From contig NZ_CAAJGM010000230.1 in assembly GCF_900996235.1 (NCBI RefSeq), forward strand, positions 265,382-329,381: a stretch of DNA of 64,000 bases, in the 5' to 3' direction. Position 1 is the first letter of the stretch. Each line of letters begins with the position of its first letter. This DNA is from Paraburkholderia sp. BCC1885 (GTDB taxonomy: Bacteria; Pseudomonadota; Gammaproteobacteria; Burkholderiales; Burkholderiaceae). The translations under genes were made by a program, and so were the position numbers. Positions 17,023 to 25,358 of the stretch are shown here, piece after piece. A model generated the notes under the pieces. That model was not told where the DNA came from and did no database searches. It saw only the letters and a list, made by a program, of their open reading frames with translations.

Positions 17023-18191
17023 CTCAAGGCGCGCATCGCTGTTTCCAGGCCGGCAAGCGTGAGAGGATACATCCGATGCCCGAGCACTTCGCGGATCACC
17101 GAGACCGATTGCCGGTATTCCCATAGCCCTTCGGGCTCGGGATTGAGCCACGCGTGCCGCGGGAAGTGGTCCGCGAGACGCCGCAGCCACACCGCGCCCG
17201 CCTCGGGATTGTTGTATTCCACCGAGCCGCCCGGCTGCAGCACTTCGTAGGGACTCATGGTGGCGTCGCCGACGAAGATCAGCTTGTATTCCGGCGTAAA
17301 CTTGTGCAGCACATCCCACGTGGGCATGCGTTCCGCATGACGGCGCCGGTTGTTCTTCCACAGGAAGTCGTACACGCAGTTGTGGAAGTAGTAGAACTCG
17401 AGATGCTTGAATTCGGCCTTGGCGGCCGAGAACAGCTCTTCGGTGCGTTTGATGTGGTCGTCCATCGAGCCGCCCACGTCGAGCAGCATCAGCACTTTCA
17501 CGTTGTTGTGCCGCTCGGGCACCATCTTCAGATCGAGCCAGCCGGCGTTGGCCGCGGTGCTGCGGATCGTGTCGGGCAGGTCGAGCTCGTCGGCGGCGCC
17601 TTCGCGCGCGAAGCGGCGCAGCCGCCGCAGCGCCACCTTGATGTTGCGCGTGCCGATTTCCACCTGGTCGTCGTAGTCGCGATAGGCGCGTGCTTCCCAC
17701 ACCTTCACACCGGTGCGGTTGCCGCCGGCCTCGCCGCCAATGCGGATGCCCTCCGGGTTATAGCCGCCGTTGCCGAAGGGCGAGGTGCCGCCCGTGCCGA
17801 TCCAGCGGTTGCCGCCTTCATGGCGGTCCTTCTGTTCGTCGAACAGTTCCTTGAGGCGCTCCATCAGCTTGTCGAGGCCGCCCATTGCTTCGATCTGCGC
17901 TTTTTCTTCCGGCGACAAATCGCGCTGCAATTTTTTCTTCAGCCAGTCGAGCGGTACGTCGAGCGCGAGATCGGACCTGGCGGCCACGCCATTGAAATAC
18001 GCGCCGAAAGCCTGGTCGAACTTGTCGAAATACTGCTCGTCTTTCACCAGCGTGAGACGGGCGAGGTAGTAGAACTCGTCGAGCGACGGCGCGATCACGC
18101 TCGCTTTCAGCGCTTCGAGCAGCGTCAGGTACTCCTTCACGGAGACGGGCAACTTCGCCGCGCGCAACGAATAAAAGAAGTCGATCAGCAT
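17016..18191 (-). CDS. VWA domain-containing CoxE-like protein
   Basis: 391 residues. An N-terminal helical region (about 1-130) begins MLIDFFYSLRAAKLPVSVKE, a hallmark of CoxE-like proteins. A glycine-rich linker (GGNRWIGTGGTSPFG) and a C-terminal von Willebrand A domain follow. The metal-adhesion loop reads LLDVGGSMDD, so DxGxS replaces the canonical DxSxS; Asp and the last Ser remain. It is paired with a MoxR ATPase just upstream. Such pairs act as chaperones that assemble or activate metal enzymes or other complexes. GAGGAACCC precedes the ATG. The stop codon lies in the 13-bp tandem repeat. The client enzyme is unknown. Confidence 0.88.
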   Translation of the reverse strand: MLIDFFYSLRAAKLPVSVKEYLTLLEALKASVIAPSLDEFYYLARLTLVKDEQYFDKFDQAFGAYFNGVAARSDLALDVPLDWLKKKLQRDLSPEEKAQIEAMGGLDKLMERLKELFDEQKDRHEGGNRWIGTGGTSPFGNGGYNPEGIRIGGEAGGNRTGVKVWEARAYRDYDDQVEIGTRNIKVALRRLRRFAREGAADELDLPDTIRSTAANAGWLDLKMVPERHNNVKVLMLLDVGGSMDDHIKRTEELFSAAKAEFKHLEFYYFHNCVYDFLWKNNRRRHAERMPTWDVLHKFTPEYKLIFVGDATMSPYEVLQPGGSVEYNNPEAGAVWLRRLADHFPRHAWLNPEPEGLWEYRQSVSVIREVLGHRMYPLTLAGLETAMRALSK

Positions 18192-18303
18192 GCGGGTTCC
18201 TCAACTCTACTTAAGCGCACCCGGCGCATTCAGCGTATCTGACGCAGTGGCCGGCGCGCTTGCGTATGGCGAGTGCTTCGTCACCGAGACGCGCGCACTC
18301 CGT

Positions 18304-19146
<843 letters not shown>

Positions 19147-19449
19147 GGCGAGACGCTCGTTCGGGGAAAAATTCCAGTATAAGTCAGAAGCCCTGTTGGG
19201 CTGAATCGCGCTGGCGTATGGTGTCATCCGCACCGGCTGGCGGGGCGCGGTCCGGTGGGCGGGCAGCGCGCCATGGCCGGCGGCGAGCGGGGAGGCGCAC
19301 CGGGCCGCGCCTCCCGCCCGGTGGACGCCCGCAATAGCGTCGCGGTACAATTAGCCCGATTTTTTTGGCCTGCGTGGTAACCCTAGAAGAAGAATGGTGC
19401 AGGCTGTTGCCTTTGGGCGCCCGTTTCCCCTCAAGCCAGGTTACATGCT
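19147..19449. promoter_or_regulatory. Divergent promoter region between moxR and the cytochrome genes
   Basis: On the minus strand TATACT (complement of 19176-19181) would place transcription about 20 bases before the moxR ATG at 19146. That supports the short start, although its -35 is weak. On the plus strand TACAAT (19346-19351) is a -10 candidate for the cytochromes, also with no clear -35. No coding region is supported in these 303 bp. Confidence 0.4.
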
Positions 19450-19818
19450 ATGAATAAATTCGTCGGCAAACACGTTGTAATCGCTGCGCTGTCGGTGCTA
19501 GCGGGCTACGCGGCCAGTGCCCAGGCAGCGGATGTCGTCGGCAACGCCAAGGCAGGCCAGGGCAAGGTTTCAATGTGTATTGGCTGTCACGGCATTCCCG
19601 AATACCGCACGGCCTACCCCGAGGTCTACCGGGTGCCGGTGCTGGGCGGTCAGAATCAGGCGTATCTCGAGAACGCGTTGCACGAATACAAGAAGGGCGA
19701 CCGTCACTTCGAGACGATGCACGCCATTACCGCTTCGCTGTCCGATCAGGACATTGCCGACATTGCGGCGTACTACGCGGCGCAGACCCCCGCTTCGAAA
19801 AGCAATCCCGATAAGTAA
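19450..19818 (+). CDS. Secreted class I c-type cytochrome (first of two)
   Basis: 122 residues. A Sec signal peptide ends in ASAQA (cleavage near residue 26). One haem c attachment motif, CIGCH, follows. HETMHAITASLSDQDIADIA supplies the likely distal Met ligand region, and AAYYAAQ is a typical C-terminal helix. It is a periplasmic single-haem cytochrome of the cytochrome c553/c4-half type, likely shuttling electrons to a terminal oxidase. It lies 53 bp before a second, related cytochrome in the same direction. Together they resemble the two halves of a dihaem cytochrome c4 encoded separately (inference). Confidence 0.9.
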   Translation: MNKFVGKHVVIAALSVLAGYAASAQAADVVGNAKAGQGKVSMCIGCHGIPEYRTAYPEVYRVPVLGGQNQAYLENALHEYKKGDRHFETMHAITASLSDQDIADIAAYYAAQTPASKSNPDK

Positions 19819-19871
19819 ATCGGCTGCGGTCATCCATCCAGTCTTATTACTTTCGCGGGACAGGAGAATTC

Positions 19872-20252
19872 ATGAAGAAGCCTCAACTGGCACTCCATAC
19901 GATGTTCAAGGCTGTCTGCGCAGCGGCGGCATGTCTCGGTCTGGCCGCAAACGTGGCGCATGCCGCCGATGCCGGCAACGGCAAGGTGCTGGCCGACGCG
20001 CACAACTGCGCGGCCTGCCACGGCGTCAACCTCAACAAGCCGGTGAGCCCGGAATATCCGAAGCTCGCGGGCCAGCATGCCGATTACATCTATTGGGCGC
20101 TGCGCCAGTATCAGATGGGCAACGGCAACCCGCACTTCGGCCGCAACAACGCGATCATGCAGGCGCAGGTGCAAAGCCTCTCGCAGGGCGATATGAAGGA
20201 CATCGCCGCGTATGTCGAGTCGCTGAGCGGCGACCTGGTGCAGAAGAAATAA
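19872..20252 (+). CDS. Secreted class I c-type cytochrome (second of two)
   Basis: 126 residues. A signal peptide ends near AHA (about residue 31), followed by one haem motif CAACH. The segment PKLAGQHADYIYWALRQYQ and the axial-ligand region NAIMQAQVQSL are as in the cytochrome c4/c553 family, with AAYVESLSG as the last helix. A ribosome binding site (ACAGGAG) lies before the ATG. It is probably cotranscribed with the preceding cytochrome gene and ends at a strong terminator. The role is periplasmic electron transfer; the partner enzyme is not encoded here. Confidence 0.9.
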   Translation: MKKPQLALHTMFKAVCAAAACLGLAANVAHAADAGNGKVLADAHNCAACHGVNLNKPVSPEYPKLAGQHADYIYWALRQYQMGNGNPHFGRNNAIMQAQVQSLSQGDMKDIAAYVESLSGDLVQKK

Positions 20253-20302
20253 GCGCCGCGCCCAAGCCGCGTGGCACGTCGCTTTAGGCGGCGTCGATAT
20301 GC

Positions 20303-20335
20303 AAACACCCCGCCTTGGCGGGGTGTTTCGTTTTG
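20303..20335 (+). terminator. Rho-independent terminator of the cytochrome pair
   Basis: A perfect inverted repeat AAACACCCCGCC / GGCGGGGTGTTT (20303-20314, 20317-20328) is followed by T-rich sequence. It lies 50 bp after the second cytochrome stop. The A-rich left arm may also let it serve the convergent DUF1841 gene. Confidence 0.88.
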
Positions 20336-20384
20336 GGGTGAACCCTGATGCGTGACGCTGACGCCGCGCTGAGCGGACGGCGCG

Positions 20385-20819
20385 TCAATCGCGTGAGGCG
20401 CGCCGTTCGATGCGTTGCAGATACGCGTCGGTGTCCGGCGGCGTGCCGGTGCGTTGTGCTTCCCACAGGGTTTCCCCGAGGCACTCCATGATGGCGTGCT
20501 GCGCGTCGTGCGGCGAGCCGAGGCGGGCGGCCAGGCGCTCGTGGGCCGCGCGAATGCCGGGCGGCTGGTCGATCGACAGTTGCTCGCTGATCGCCAGATG
20601 CATCGACAGATGCAGGAACGGGTTGGTCTGGCCGCGTTCGGGCGAGTAGTCCTGCGCGGACGCGGCCTCGGTGTTGGCCAGTTCGCCATGATATTCGGGG
20701 TGCTCGACGATCCAGTCGGCGGCGATGGCCTCCAGCGGTGTCAGGATCGTGCCCTCGTGCTGCTTGCGCCAGGTCTCGGTGAAAAAACTTCGGACTTCGT
20801 CGCGGCTGGGATTGAACAT
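20385..20819 (-). CDS. DUF1841 family protein
   Basis: 144 residues starting MFNPSRDEVRSFFTETWRKQ, the conserved opening of DUF1841. The family occurs in beta- and gammaproteobacteria and has unknown function. The conserved core EYHGELANTEAASAQDYSPE, then GQTNPFLHLSMHLAISEQLS, is intact, and H-x(3)-M-x(2)-CLGETLWEAQ completes the C-terminal half. No signal peptide or membrane segment is visible. The frame is open further upstream, but without similarity. It is transcribed away from nth's 3' end, with a heptamer tandem repeat in between. Confidence 0.88.
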   Translation of the reverse strand: MFNPSRDEVRSFFTETWRKQHEGTILTPLEAIAADWIVEHPEYHGELANTEAASAQDYSPERGQTNPFLHLSMHLAISEQLSIDQPPGIRAAHERLAARLGSPHDAQHAIMECLGETLWEAQRTGTPPDTDAYLQRIERRASRD

Positions 20820-20989
20820 CGTGCAGTGGAAGCAGTGTTGGATGGTGCGAAAACGTGCGCGCGTGCGGGAAGCAGCGAGGTATTCAACGATGCCAAGGGC
20901 AAACCCTGGGCGCGACGACAAGCGATTATTTTACGCCGGGGGGCGAGGCCTTGCCGACGCGCGGCATAAGGGAGGTCCGCTGCGAGCCG

Positions 20990-21066
20990 CACGGAGCACG
21001 GAGCACGGAGCACGGAGCACACGGCACACGGCACACGGCACACGGCACACGGCACACGGCACACGG
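20990..21066. repeat. Heptamer tandem repeat, 11 units of two related types
   Basis: Four copies of cacggag (20990-21017) run directly into seven copies of cacacgg (21018-21066), all exact. The array lies 36 bp past the nth stop and about 170 bp before the DUF1841 start. It is a microsatellite-like array that could vary in copy number. As it is outside genes, a copy change would alter spacing, not reading frame. Confidence 0.95.
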
Positions 21067-21102
21067 CGCTAAAGCCTTCCTGCGGGAACCCGCCTTGATA
21101 AC

Positions 21103-21747
21103 TCAAAGATCAGGCGCCGGCGTCTTCGGCCTGAACTCGCACAGCGGTTCGATCACGCAATGCCAGCATTCGGGCCGGCGCGCCTTGCACACATAACGGC
21201 CGTGCAGGATCAGCCAGTGATGCGCATCCTGGCGGAACTCGGCGGGCGTGAATTTCTCCAGCGCCGCTTCAACCGTGCGCACGTCTTTGCCGGGCGCGAG
21301 GCCGGTTCGATTCGCAACCCGAAAGATATGCGTGTCGACCGCGATGGTGGGATGCCCGAAGGCCGTGTTCAGCACCACGTTGGCCGTTTTGCGGCCGACC
21401 CCCGGCAGGCTTTCTAGCGCCTCGCGGTCGTCCGGCACCTCGCCGCCGTATTGATCGAGCAGGATCCGGCAGGTCGCGATGACGTTCTTCGCCTTGGTCC
21501 GATAGAGGCCGATGGTCTTGATGTAGTCGGCGACGCCTTCTTCGCCGAGCGCGAAAACCTGCTTCGGCGTATTCGCCACCGGGAACATCTTGCGCATTGC
21601 TTTGTTGACCGAAACGTCGGTGGCTTGCGCCGACAGCATCACCGCAATCAGGAGTTCGAACGGTGTGGTGTATTCGAGTTCGGTTGTCGGATGGGGGTTG
21701 AGGCTCTGAAGCGTCTCGTAGATGGCGCGGCGTTTGTTCGCGTTCAT
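21103..21747 (-). CDS. nth: Endonuclease III
   Basis: 214 residues, the usual size. The helix-hairpin-helix is LESLPGVGRKTANVVLNTAF with the catalytic Lys; the catalytic Asp is in IAVDTHIFRVANR. The C-terminal [4Fe-4S] cluster ligands follow the expected C-x6-C-x2-C-x5-C spacing (CKARRPECWHCVIEPLC). The enzyme is a bifunctional DNA N-glycosylase/AP lyase for oxidised pyrimidines. The ATG at 21747 gives the family length; the open frame continues upstream into rsxB as low-complexity sequence. It is 16 bp downstream of rsxB and surely cotranscribed. Confidence 0.96.
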   Translation of the reverse strand: MNANKRRAIYETLQSLNPHPTTELEYTTPFELLIAVMLSAQATDVSVNKAMRKMFPVANTPKQVFALGEEGVADYIKTIGLYRTKAKNVIATCRILLDQYGGEVPDDREALESLPGVGRKTANVVLNTAFGHPTIAVDTHIFRVANRTGLAPGKDVRTVEAALEKFTPAEFRQDAHHWLILHGRYVCKARRPECWHCVIEPLCEFRPKTPAPDL

Positions 21748-21763
21748 ACCGGGGCGGGAGGGG

Positions 21764-22687
21764 TCAGGGTTTGGGCGCGCGAGGCGTGGCGGGGGCTTCG
21801 GCGGCGGCTGGCTGTTGATCGGTGGCATCGGTGGCGCCGGCGGCTGCCTCGATGCCGAGGCGCCGGCGACGTGCCTCCGCGGCATCGATCTGGGCCTGCA
21901 CGTCGGCGCTCACGCGTTTCGTGTTTTGCGGACCGGCGCCTTTGGCAGCCAGTTCAGCCTTCTTTTGACGCGCGCGGTCGAGCGCGGCCTGGATGATTGC
22001 GCGTTTTTTGGCTTCGGCGTCGTCGGCGGCGGGCGCGGTGGCGGCAGGTGAGCGCGCGTCTGCGGAGGCCGCGCTCGTGTCGGTTGCGATAGCAGTAGCG
22101 GCACTCTCATGGGCCATGCCGCTACTGCTATTGGCCGCCCGCCGCGCCGCCACGCGTGCTTCCGCGGCATTGCGTTCGCGTGCGAGCCGCGCCTCGCGTC
22201 GATCGTGATGGGCGCGGGCCGCGTTCGCCTGCGCGGCGGTCCACGCTTCCCAGCCGGTCGCCGCGCCAGTGACCGGCAGCATGGCGATGCAATCCACCGG
22301 GCAGGGCGCGACGCACAGATCGCAACCGGTGCATAGCGCCTCGATCACCGTGTGCATCTGTTTCGGAGCGCCAAGGATCGCGTCTACCGGACACGCTTGC
22401 ATGCATAGCGTGCAACCGATGCACAGGCTCTCGTCGATCACCGCCAGTGGCCGCGGCCGTTCGACGCCATTCTCCGGATTGAGCGGGATGACCGGCTTGC
22501 CGAGCAGGGCGGCCAGGCGCGCCACGCCTTCGGCGCCGCCCGGCGGGCATTGGTTGTAGTTGGCCGTGCCGGCGGCTACTGCTTCGGCGTAGGGCCGGCA
22601 TGCTGCATAGCCGCACTTGGTACATTGAGTCTGGGGAAGCAGATCTTCGATGCGCTCTGCGAGTGTTCTGGAATCGGTCACGGTCAC
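21764..22687 (-). CDS. rsxB: RsxB-type ferredoxin electron transport protein, stand-alone form
   Basis: About 307 residues from a GTG at 22687 that reads M-T-V-T-D-S-R-T-L. An N-terminal Fe-S domain has QCTKCGYAACRPYAEAV and YNQCPPGG. Two 4Fe-4S ferredoxin motifs follow, CIGCTLCMQACPVD and CTGCDLCVAPCPVDC. After residue ~170 there is a long Ala/Arg/Glu-rich helical tail ending in PAATPRAPKP. The hydrophobic membrane anchor of E. coli RsxB is absent. The other rsx (rnf) subunits are not present. In betaproteobacteria this protein usually stands alone next to nth, possibly supplying electrons to Fe-S proteins such as Nth or SoxR (inference). An upstream ATG at 22762 is an alternative start; no strong ribosome binding site distinguishes them. 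Confidence 0.82.
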   Translation of the reverse strand: MTVTDSRTLAERIEDLLPQTQCTKCGYAACRPYAEAVAAGTANYNQCPPGGAEGVARLAALLGKPVIPLNPENGVERPRPLAVIDESLCIGCTLCMQACPVDAILGAPKQMHTVIEALCTGCDLCVAPCPVDCIAMLPVTGAATGWEAWTAAQANAARAHHDRREARLARERNAAEARVAARRAANSSSGMAHESAATAIATDTSAASADARSPAATAPAADDAEAKKRAIIQAALDRARQKKAELAAKGAGPQNTKRVSADVQAQIDAAEARRRRLGIEAAAGATDATDQQPAAAEAPATPRAPKP

Positions 22688-22803
22688 GACGGTGAGGCTT
22701 GCCGGCAGGCCGCTTGCGCTGCCCGGCGGCAGACGGGCGCAGCTCGGATTGGCTGGCTCCATCTGGCGTAGGGGAAATAGCACATTATCGCCGATTTCCC
22801 CGA

Positions 22804-22831
22804 TTGCGATTGCCAAACCATGTGCCATAAT
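22804..22831 (+). promoter_or_regulatory. Promoter candidate for the TetR-type regulator
   Basis: TTGCGA (22804-22809) and CATAAT (22826-22831) are separated by 16 bp. The predicted leader is about 125 bases. It lies in the divergent region between rsxB and the regulator. Confidence 0.5.
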
Positions 22832-22962
22832 CGAAGCGCTTTTTTCGAAAGACCGCAGAAGGGTGTCCCCCAACCATGGCGCGCCCGCTAACGCTGCCGG
22901 TGCAAAGGCCAAGGAGAGGCCGGCGGCGCGATCCGGATAACGCGGCTCACGATGATGCCACC

Positions 22963-23595
22963 ATGAATCAGCCGAAAATCAAAAGAGATCCTGAAGGCAC
23001 CCGGCGCCGTATTCTGCTCGCGGCCGCTGAGGAATTTGCAAATGGTGGGTTGTTCGGCGCACGCGTCGACCAGATCGCCCGCCGCGCAGAAACCAATGAA
23101 CGCATGCTCTATTACTACTTCGGGAGTAAGGAGCAGCTATTCACGGCGGTGCTCGAGCACGCCTTTGGCGCGTTGAACGAGGCGGAGCGCACGCTGGAAT
23201 TGAACGGCATAGCGCCGGTCGAGGCCATTACGCGTCTTGCGCATTTTGTGTGGGACTACTACCGGGATCATCCCGAGTTGTTGCGTCTCATCAACAACGA
23301 GAATCTGCACGAGGCGCGCTATATGCAGAAGTCCACGCGCATTCGGGAAATGATCTCGCCCATTGTTGCGACGCTAGGCAGCATCCTCGAGCGCGGCCAG
23401 CGCGCGGGACTGTTCCGCACCAACGTCGACCCGTTGCGCTTTTATGTCACGCTCTCGGGCATGGGCTACTACATTGTGTCGAATCGCTTCACGCTGGAGG
23501 CCACCCTCGGGCGCGATTTCAGCACGGCGTCCGAGCGCAGCGAAATCGTGCAGATGAACACCGAGTTGCTGCTCGCGTATCTGCTCAGACGCTAG
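22963..23595 (+). CDS. TetR/AcrR-family transcriptional regulator
   Basis: 210 residues. The N-terminal helix-turn-helix (about residues 10-58) reads RRRILLAAAEEFANGGLFGA, then DQIARRAETNERMLYYYFGS, the standard TetR DNA-binding domain. The C-terminal ligand-binding domain (residues 60-210) includes RDHPELLRLINNENLHEARY and a hydrophobic helix FYVTLSGMGYYIVSNRF. The ligand is unknown. The start at 22963 is chosen from the family pattern; the frame is open 29 codons upstream as Arg-rich sequence. It is divergent from rsxB-nth and convergent with phaZ. No operator palindrome is obvious. Confidence 0.88.
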   Translation: MNQPKIKRDPEGTRRRILLAAAEEFANGGLFGARVDQIARRAETNERMLYYYFGSKEQLFTAVLEHAFGALNEAERTLELNGIAPVEAITRLAHFVWDYYRDHPELLRLINNENLHEARYMQKSTRIREMISPIVATLGSILERGQRAGLFRTNVDPLRFYVTLSGMGYYIVSNRFTLEATLGRDFSTASERSEIVQMNTELLLAYLLRR

Positions 23596-23773
23596 ACCCG
23601 GCTAGACCCGTTGCGTTGCGTCCGGTCGGTTAAAAGCTAAGGGCAACCAGGTATCTGACCCAGGCATTTGACGCCACGCCGCCCGATCTGGCGGCAGGAA
23701 GCGAATGATTGGAGTGCGCGCCGTGCAGATCACCCCTGCACGCGTTGCCGCTCGCCTCTGCTCGCGTCGCCTC

Positions 23774-23817
23774 GCTCAAACGACAACGGCCCCCGCAGGG
23801 GCCGTTGTCGTTTGAGC
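23774..23817. terminator. Bidirectional hairpin terminator between tetR-type gene and phaZ
   Basis: A perfect 20-bp stem (23774-23793 with 23798-23817) closes on a 4-base loop CGCA. It is the strongest inverted repeat in the window and lies between two convergent genes. The rest of 23596-23899 contains no supported gene. Confidence 0.85.
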
Positions 23818-23899
23818 ATTCGAGATTCGATCCCGCTACCACCACTTGCACAACGACGACCCGTTTCGAGCCGAGCGTCGTCGTGCGAAGTGGCGTGGC

Positions 23900-25177
23900 T
23901 CAGGCTTCGACTTTCTCTTTCGCGGCCTTGGGCGCCTTGTTGTGCGCGAGGATGAAGTCGCGCAATTGCGGATAAATGATGGTGCGCCAGCGACGACCGG
24001 AGAAAATGCCGTAGTGGCCGCATTTTTCCGCGGTGAAATGCTGCTTGTGTTCGGCCGGAATGCCGCTGCACAGATCCTGCGCGGCGCGGGTCTGACCGTC
24101 GCCCGAAATGTCGTCGAGCTCGCCTTCGATCGTGAAGAGGGCGGTCTTCTTGATGTCCTGCGGCCGCACGCGCTCGCCCGCCACGTCCCAGGTGCCTTCG
24201 GCCAGGCGGAATTCCTGGAAGACCACGCGGATCGTGTCGAGGTAGTAATCGGCGTCCATGTCGAGCACGGCGTTGTACTCGTCGTAGAAGCGGCGGTGGG
24301 CTTCGGCGTCTTCTTCGTCGCCGGCTAGCAGACTCTGGTAATAGTCCCAGTGCGAAGCCGCGTGGCGCTCCGGATTCATCGCCACAAAACCCGTGTGCTG
24401 CAGGAAGCCCGGGTAAACCTTGCGGCCCACGCCCGGATAGTTCGGCGGCACCGTGTAGATCACGTTGTTGTCGAACCATTCGAACGAGTGTTGCGTGGCG
24501 AGCGAATTGACCGAGGTCGGGCTCTTCCGCGCGTCGATCGGGCCGCCCATCATCGTCATGGTGCGCGGCGTTTCTTCACCGCGGCTCGCCATCAGCGAAA
24601 TGGCGGCGAGCACCGGCACGGTCGGCTGGCACACCGAGATCACGTGCAGATCCTTCGCGCCGATATGGCGGATGAATTCCTGGATGTAAGCCACGTAATC
24701 GTCGAGATGGAACTCGCCTTCCGCGAGCGGCACCATGCGCGCGTCGATCCAGTCGGTGATGTACACCTTGTGGTCTTGCAGCAGCGTGCGCACCGTGTCG
24801 CGCAACAGCGTGGCGTGGTGGCCCGACAGCGGCGCGCACACCAGCACCACCGGCTCGTCTTTCAATTGGGTAACAGCCGCGCTGTCGTCGGCGAAACGCT
24901 TGAAACGCAGCAGACGGCAAAACGGCTTTTCGACGATCGTCTGTTCGATGATCGGGATGTTATGACCATCTTTAACGATCTGGTGCAGATTGAATTCGGG
25001 CTTTTCGTAGTCTTTGCCGAGCCGGTAAAGCAATTCGTAGCCGGCGGAAAGACGGGTGGCGCCCGGAACATAGGCAAGCGGGCTGGCCGGATTCGCGAAG
25101 GACTTCGACGCGGCTTGGGCCCAGGCGGTCAGCGGGCTGAGCAGAGCCCGCTGAAATTCGTGCAGTTGATAGAGCAT
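23900..25177 (-). CDS. phaZ: Intracellular polyhydroxyalkanoate depolymerase PhaZ
   Basis: 425 residues, close to the family length. It begins MLYQLHEFQRALLSPLTAWA, as in Cupriavidus PhaZa1-type enzymes. The catalytic nucleophile is a cysteine (Cys183) in VISVCQPTVPVL instead of the Ser of the lipase box. Later blocks DYYLDTIRVVFQEF, LFTIEGELDDISGDGQT and AEKCGHYGIFSGRRW carry the catalytic Asp and His of an alpha/beta-hydrolase. It has no signal peptide, so it mobilises cytosolic native PHA granules. A GGAGCACCC precedes the ATG. Convergent with a TetR-type gene. GH15 lies upstream on the same strand with a 181-bp gap. Confidence 0.95.
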   Translation of the reverse strand: MLYQLHEFQRALLSPLTAWAQAASKSFANPASPLAYVPGATRLSAGYELLYRLGKDYEKPEFNLHQIVKDGHNIPIIEQTIVEKPFCRLLRFKRFADDSAAVTQLKDEPVVLVCAPLSGHHATLLRDTVRTLLQDHKVYITDWIDARMVPLAEGEFHLDDYVAYIQEFIRHIGAKDLHVISVCQPTVPVLAAISLMASRGEETPRTMTMMGGPIDARKSPTSVNSLATQHSFEWFDNNVIYTVPPNYPGVGRKVYPGFLQHTGFVAMNPERHAASHWDYYQSLLAGDEEDAEAHRRFYDEYNAVLDMDADYYLDTIRVVFQEFRLAEGTWDVAGERVRPQDIKKTALFTIEGELDDISGDGQTRAAQDLCSGIPAEHKQHFTAEKCGHYGIFSGRRWRTIIYPQLRDFILAHNKAPKAAKEKVEA

Positions 25178-25358
25178 GGGTGCTCCGGCGTTGGGGCGAT
25201 TCGCATGGGGCTGCGCAAAAACGCGTATCGCGTTGTGGCGGCCGTTGTGGTTGTAGGCGCTTGATTATCGGCCAAGAGTCTCAGTTGATGATATCGGACA
25301 AAGGGGATTTGTGCAATGCAGCAACCTGAGGCCTCCCGGCAGCTAAAACGTCATTAAA

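Noticed and set aside
15740..17062. 440-codon plus-strand frame opposite benE.
   Set aside because: It overlaps a clear BenE transporter on the other strand; its His/Arg/Gln-rich translation has no similarity to any family.
20990..21066. Tandem array considered as a CRISPR array.
   Set aside because: Units are 7 bp with no spacers and there are no cas genes nearby.
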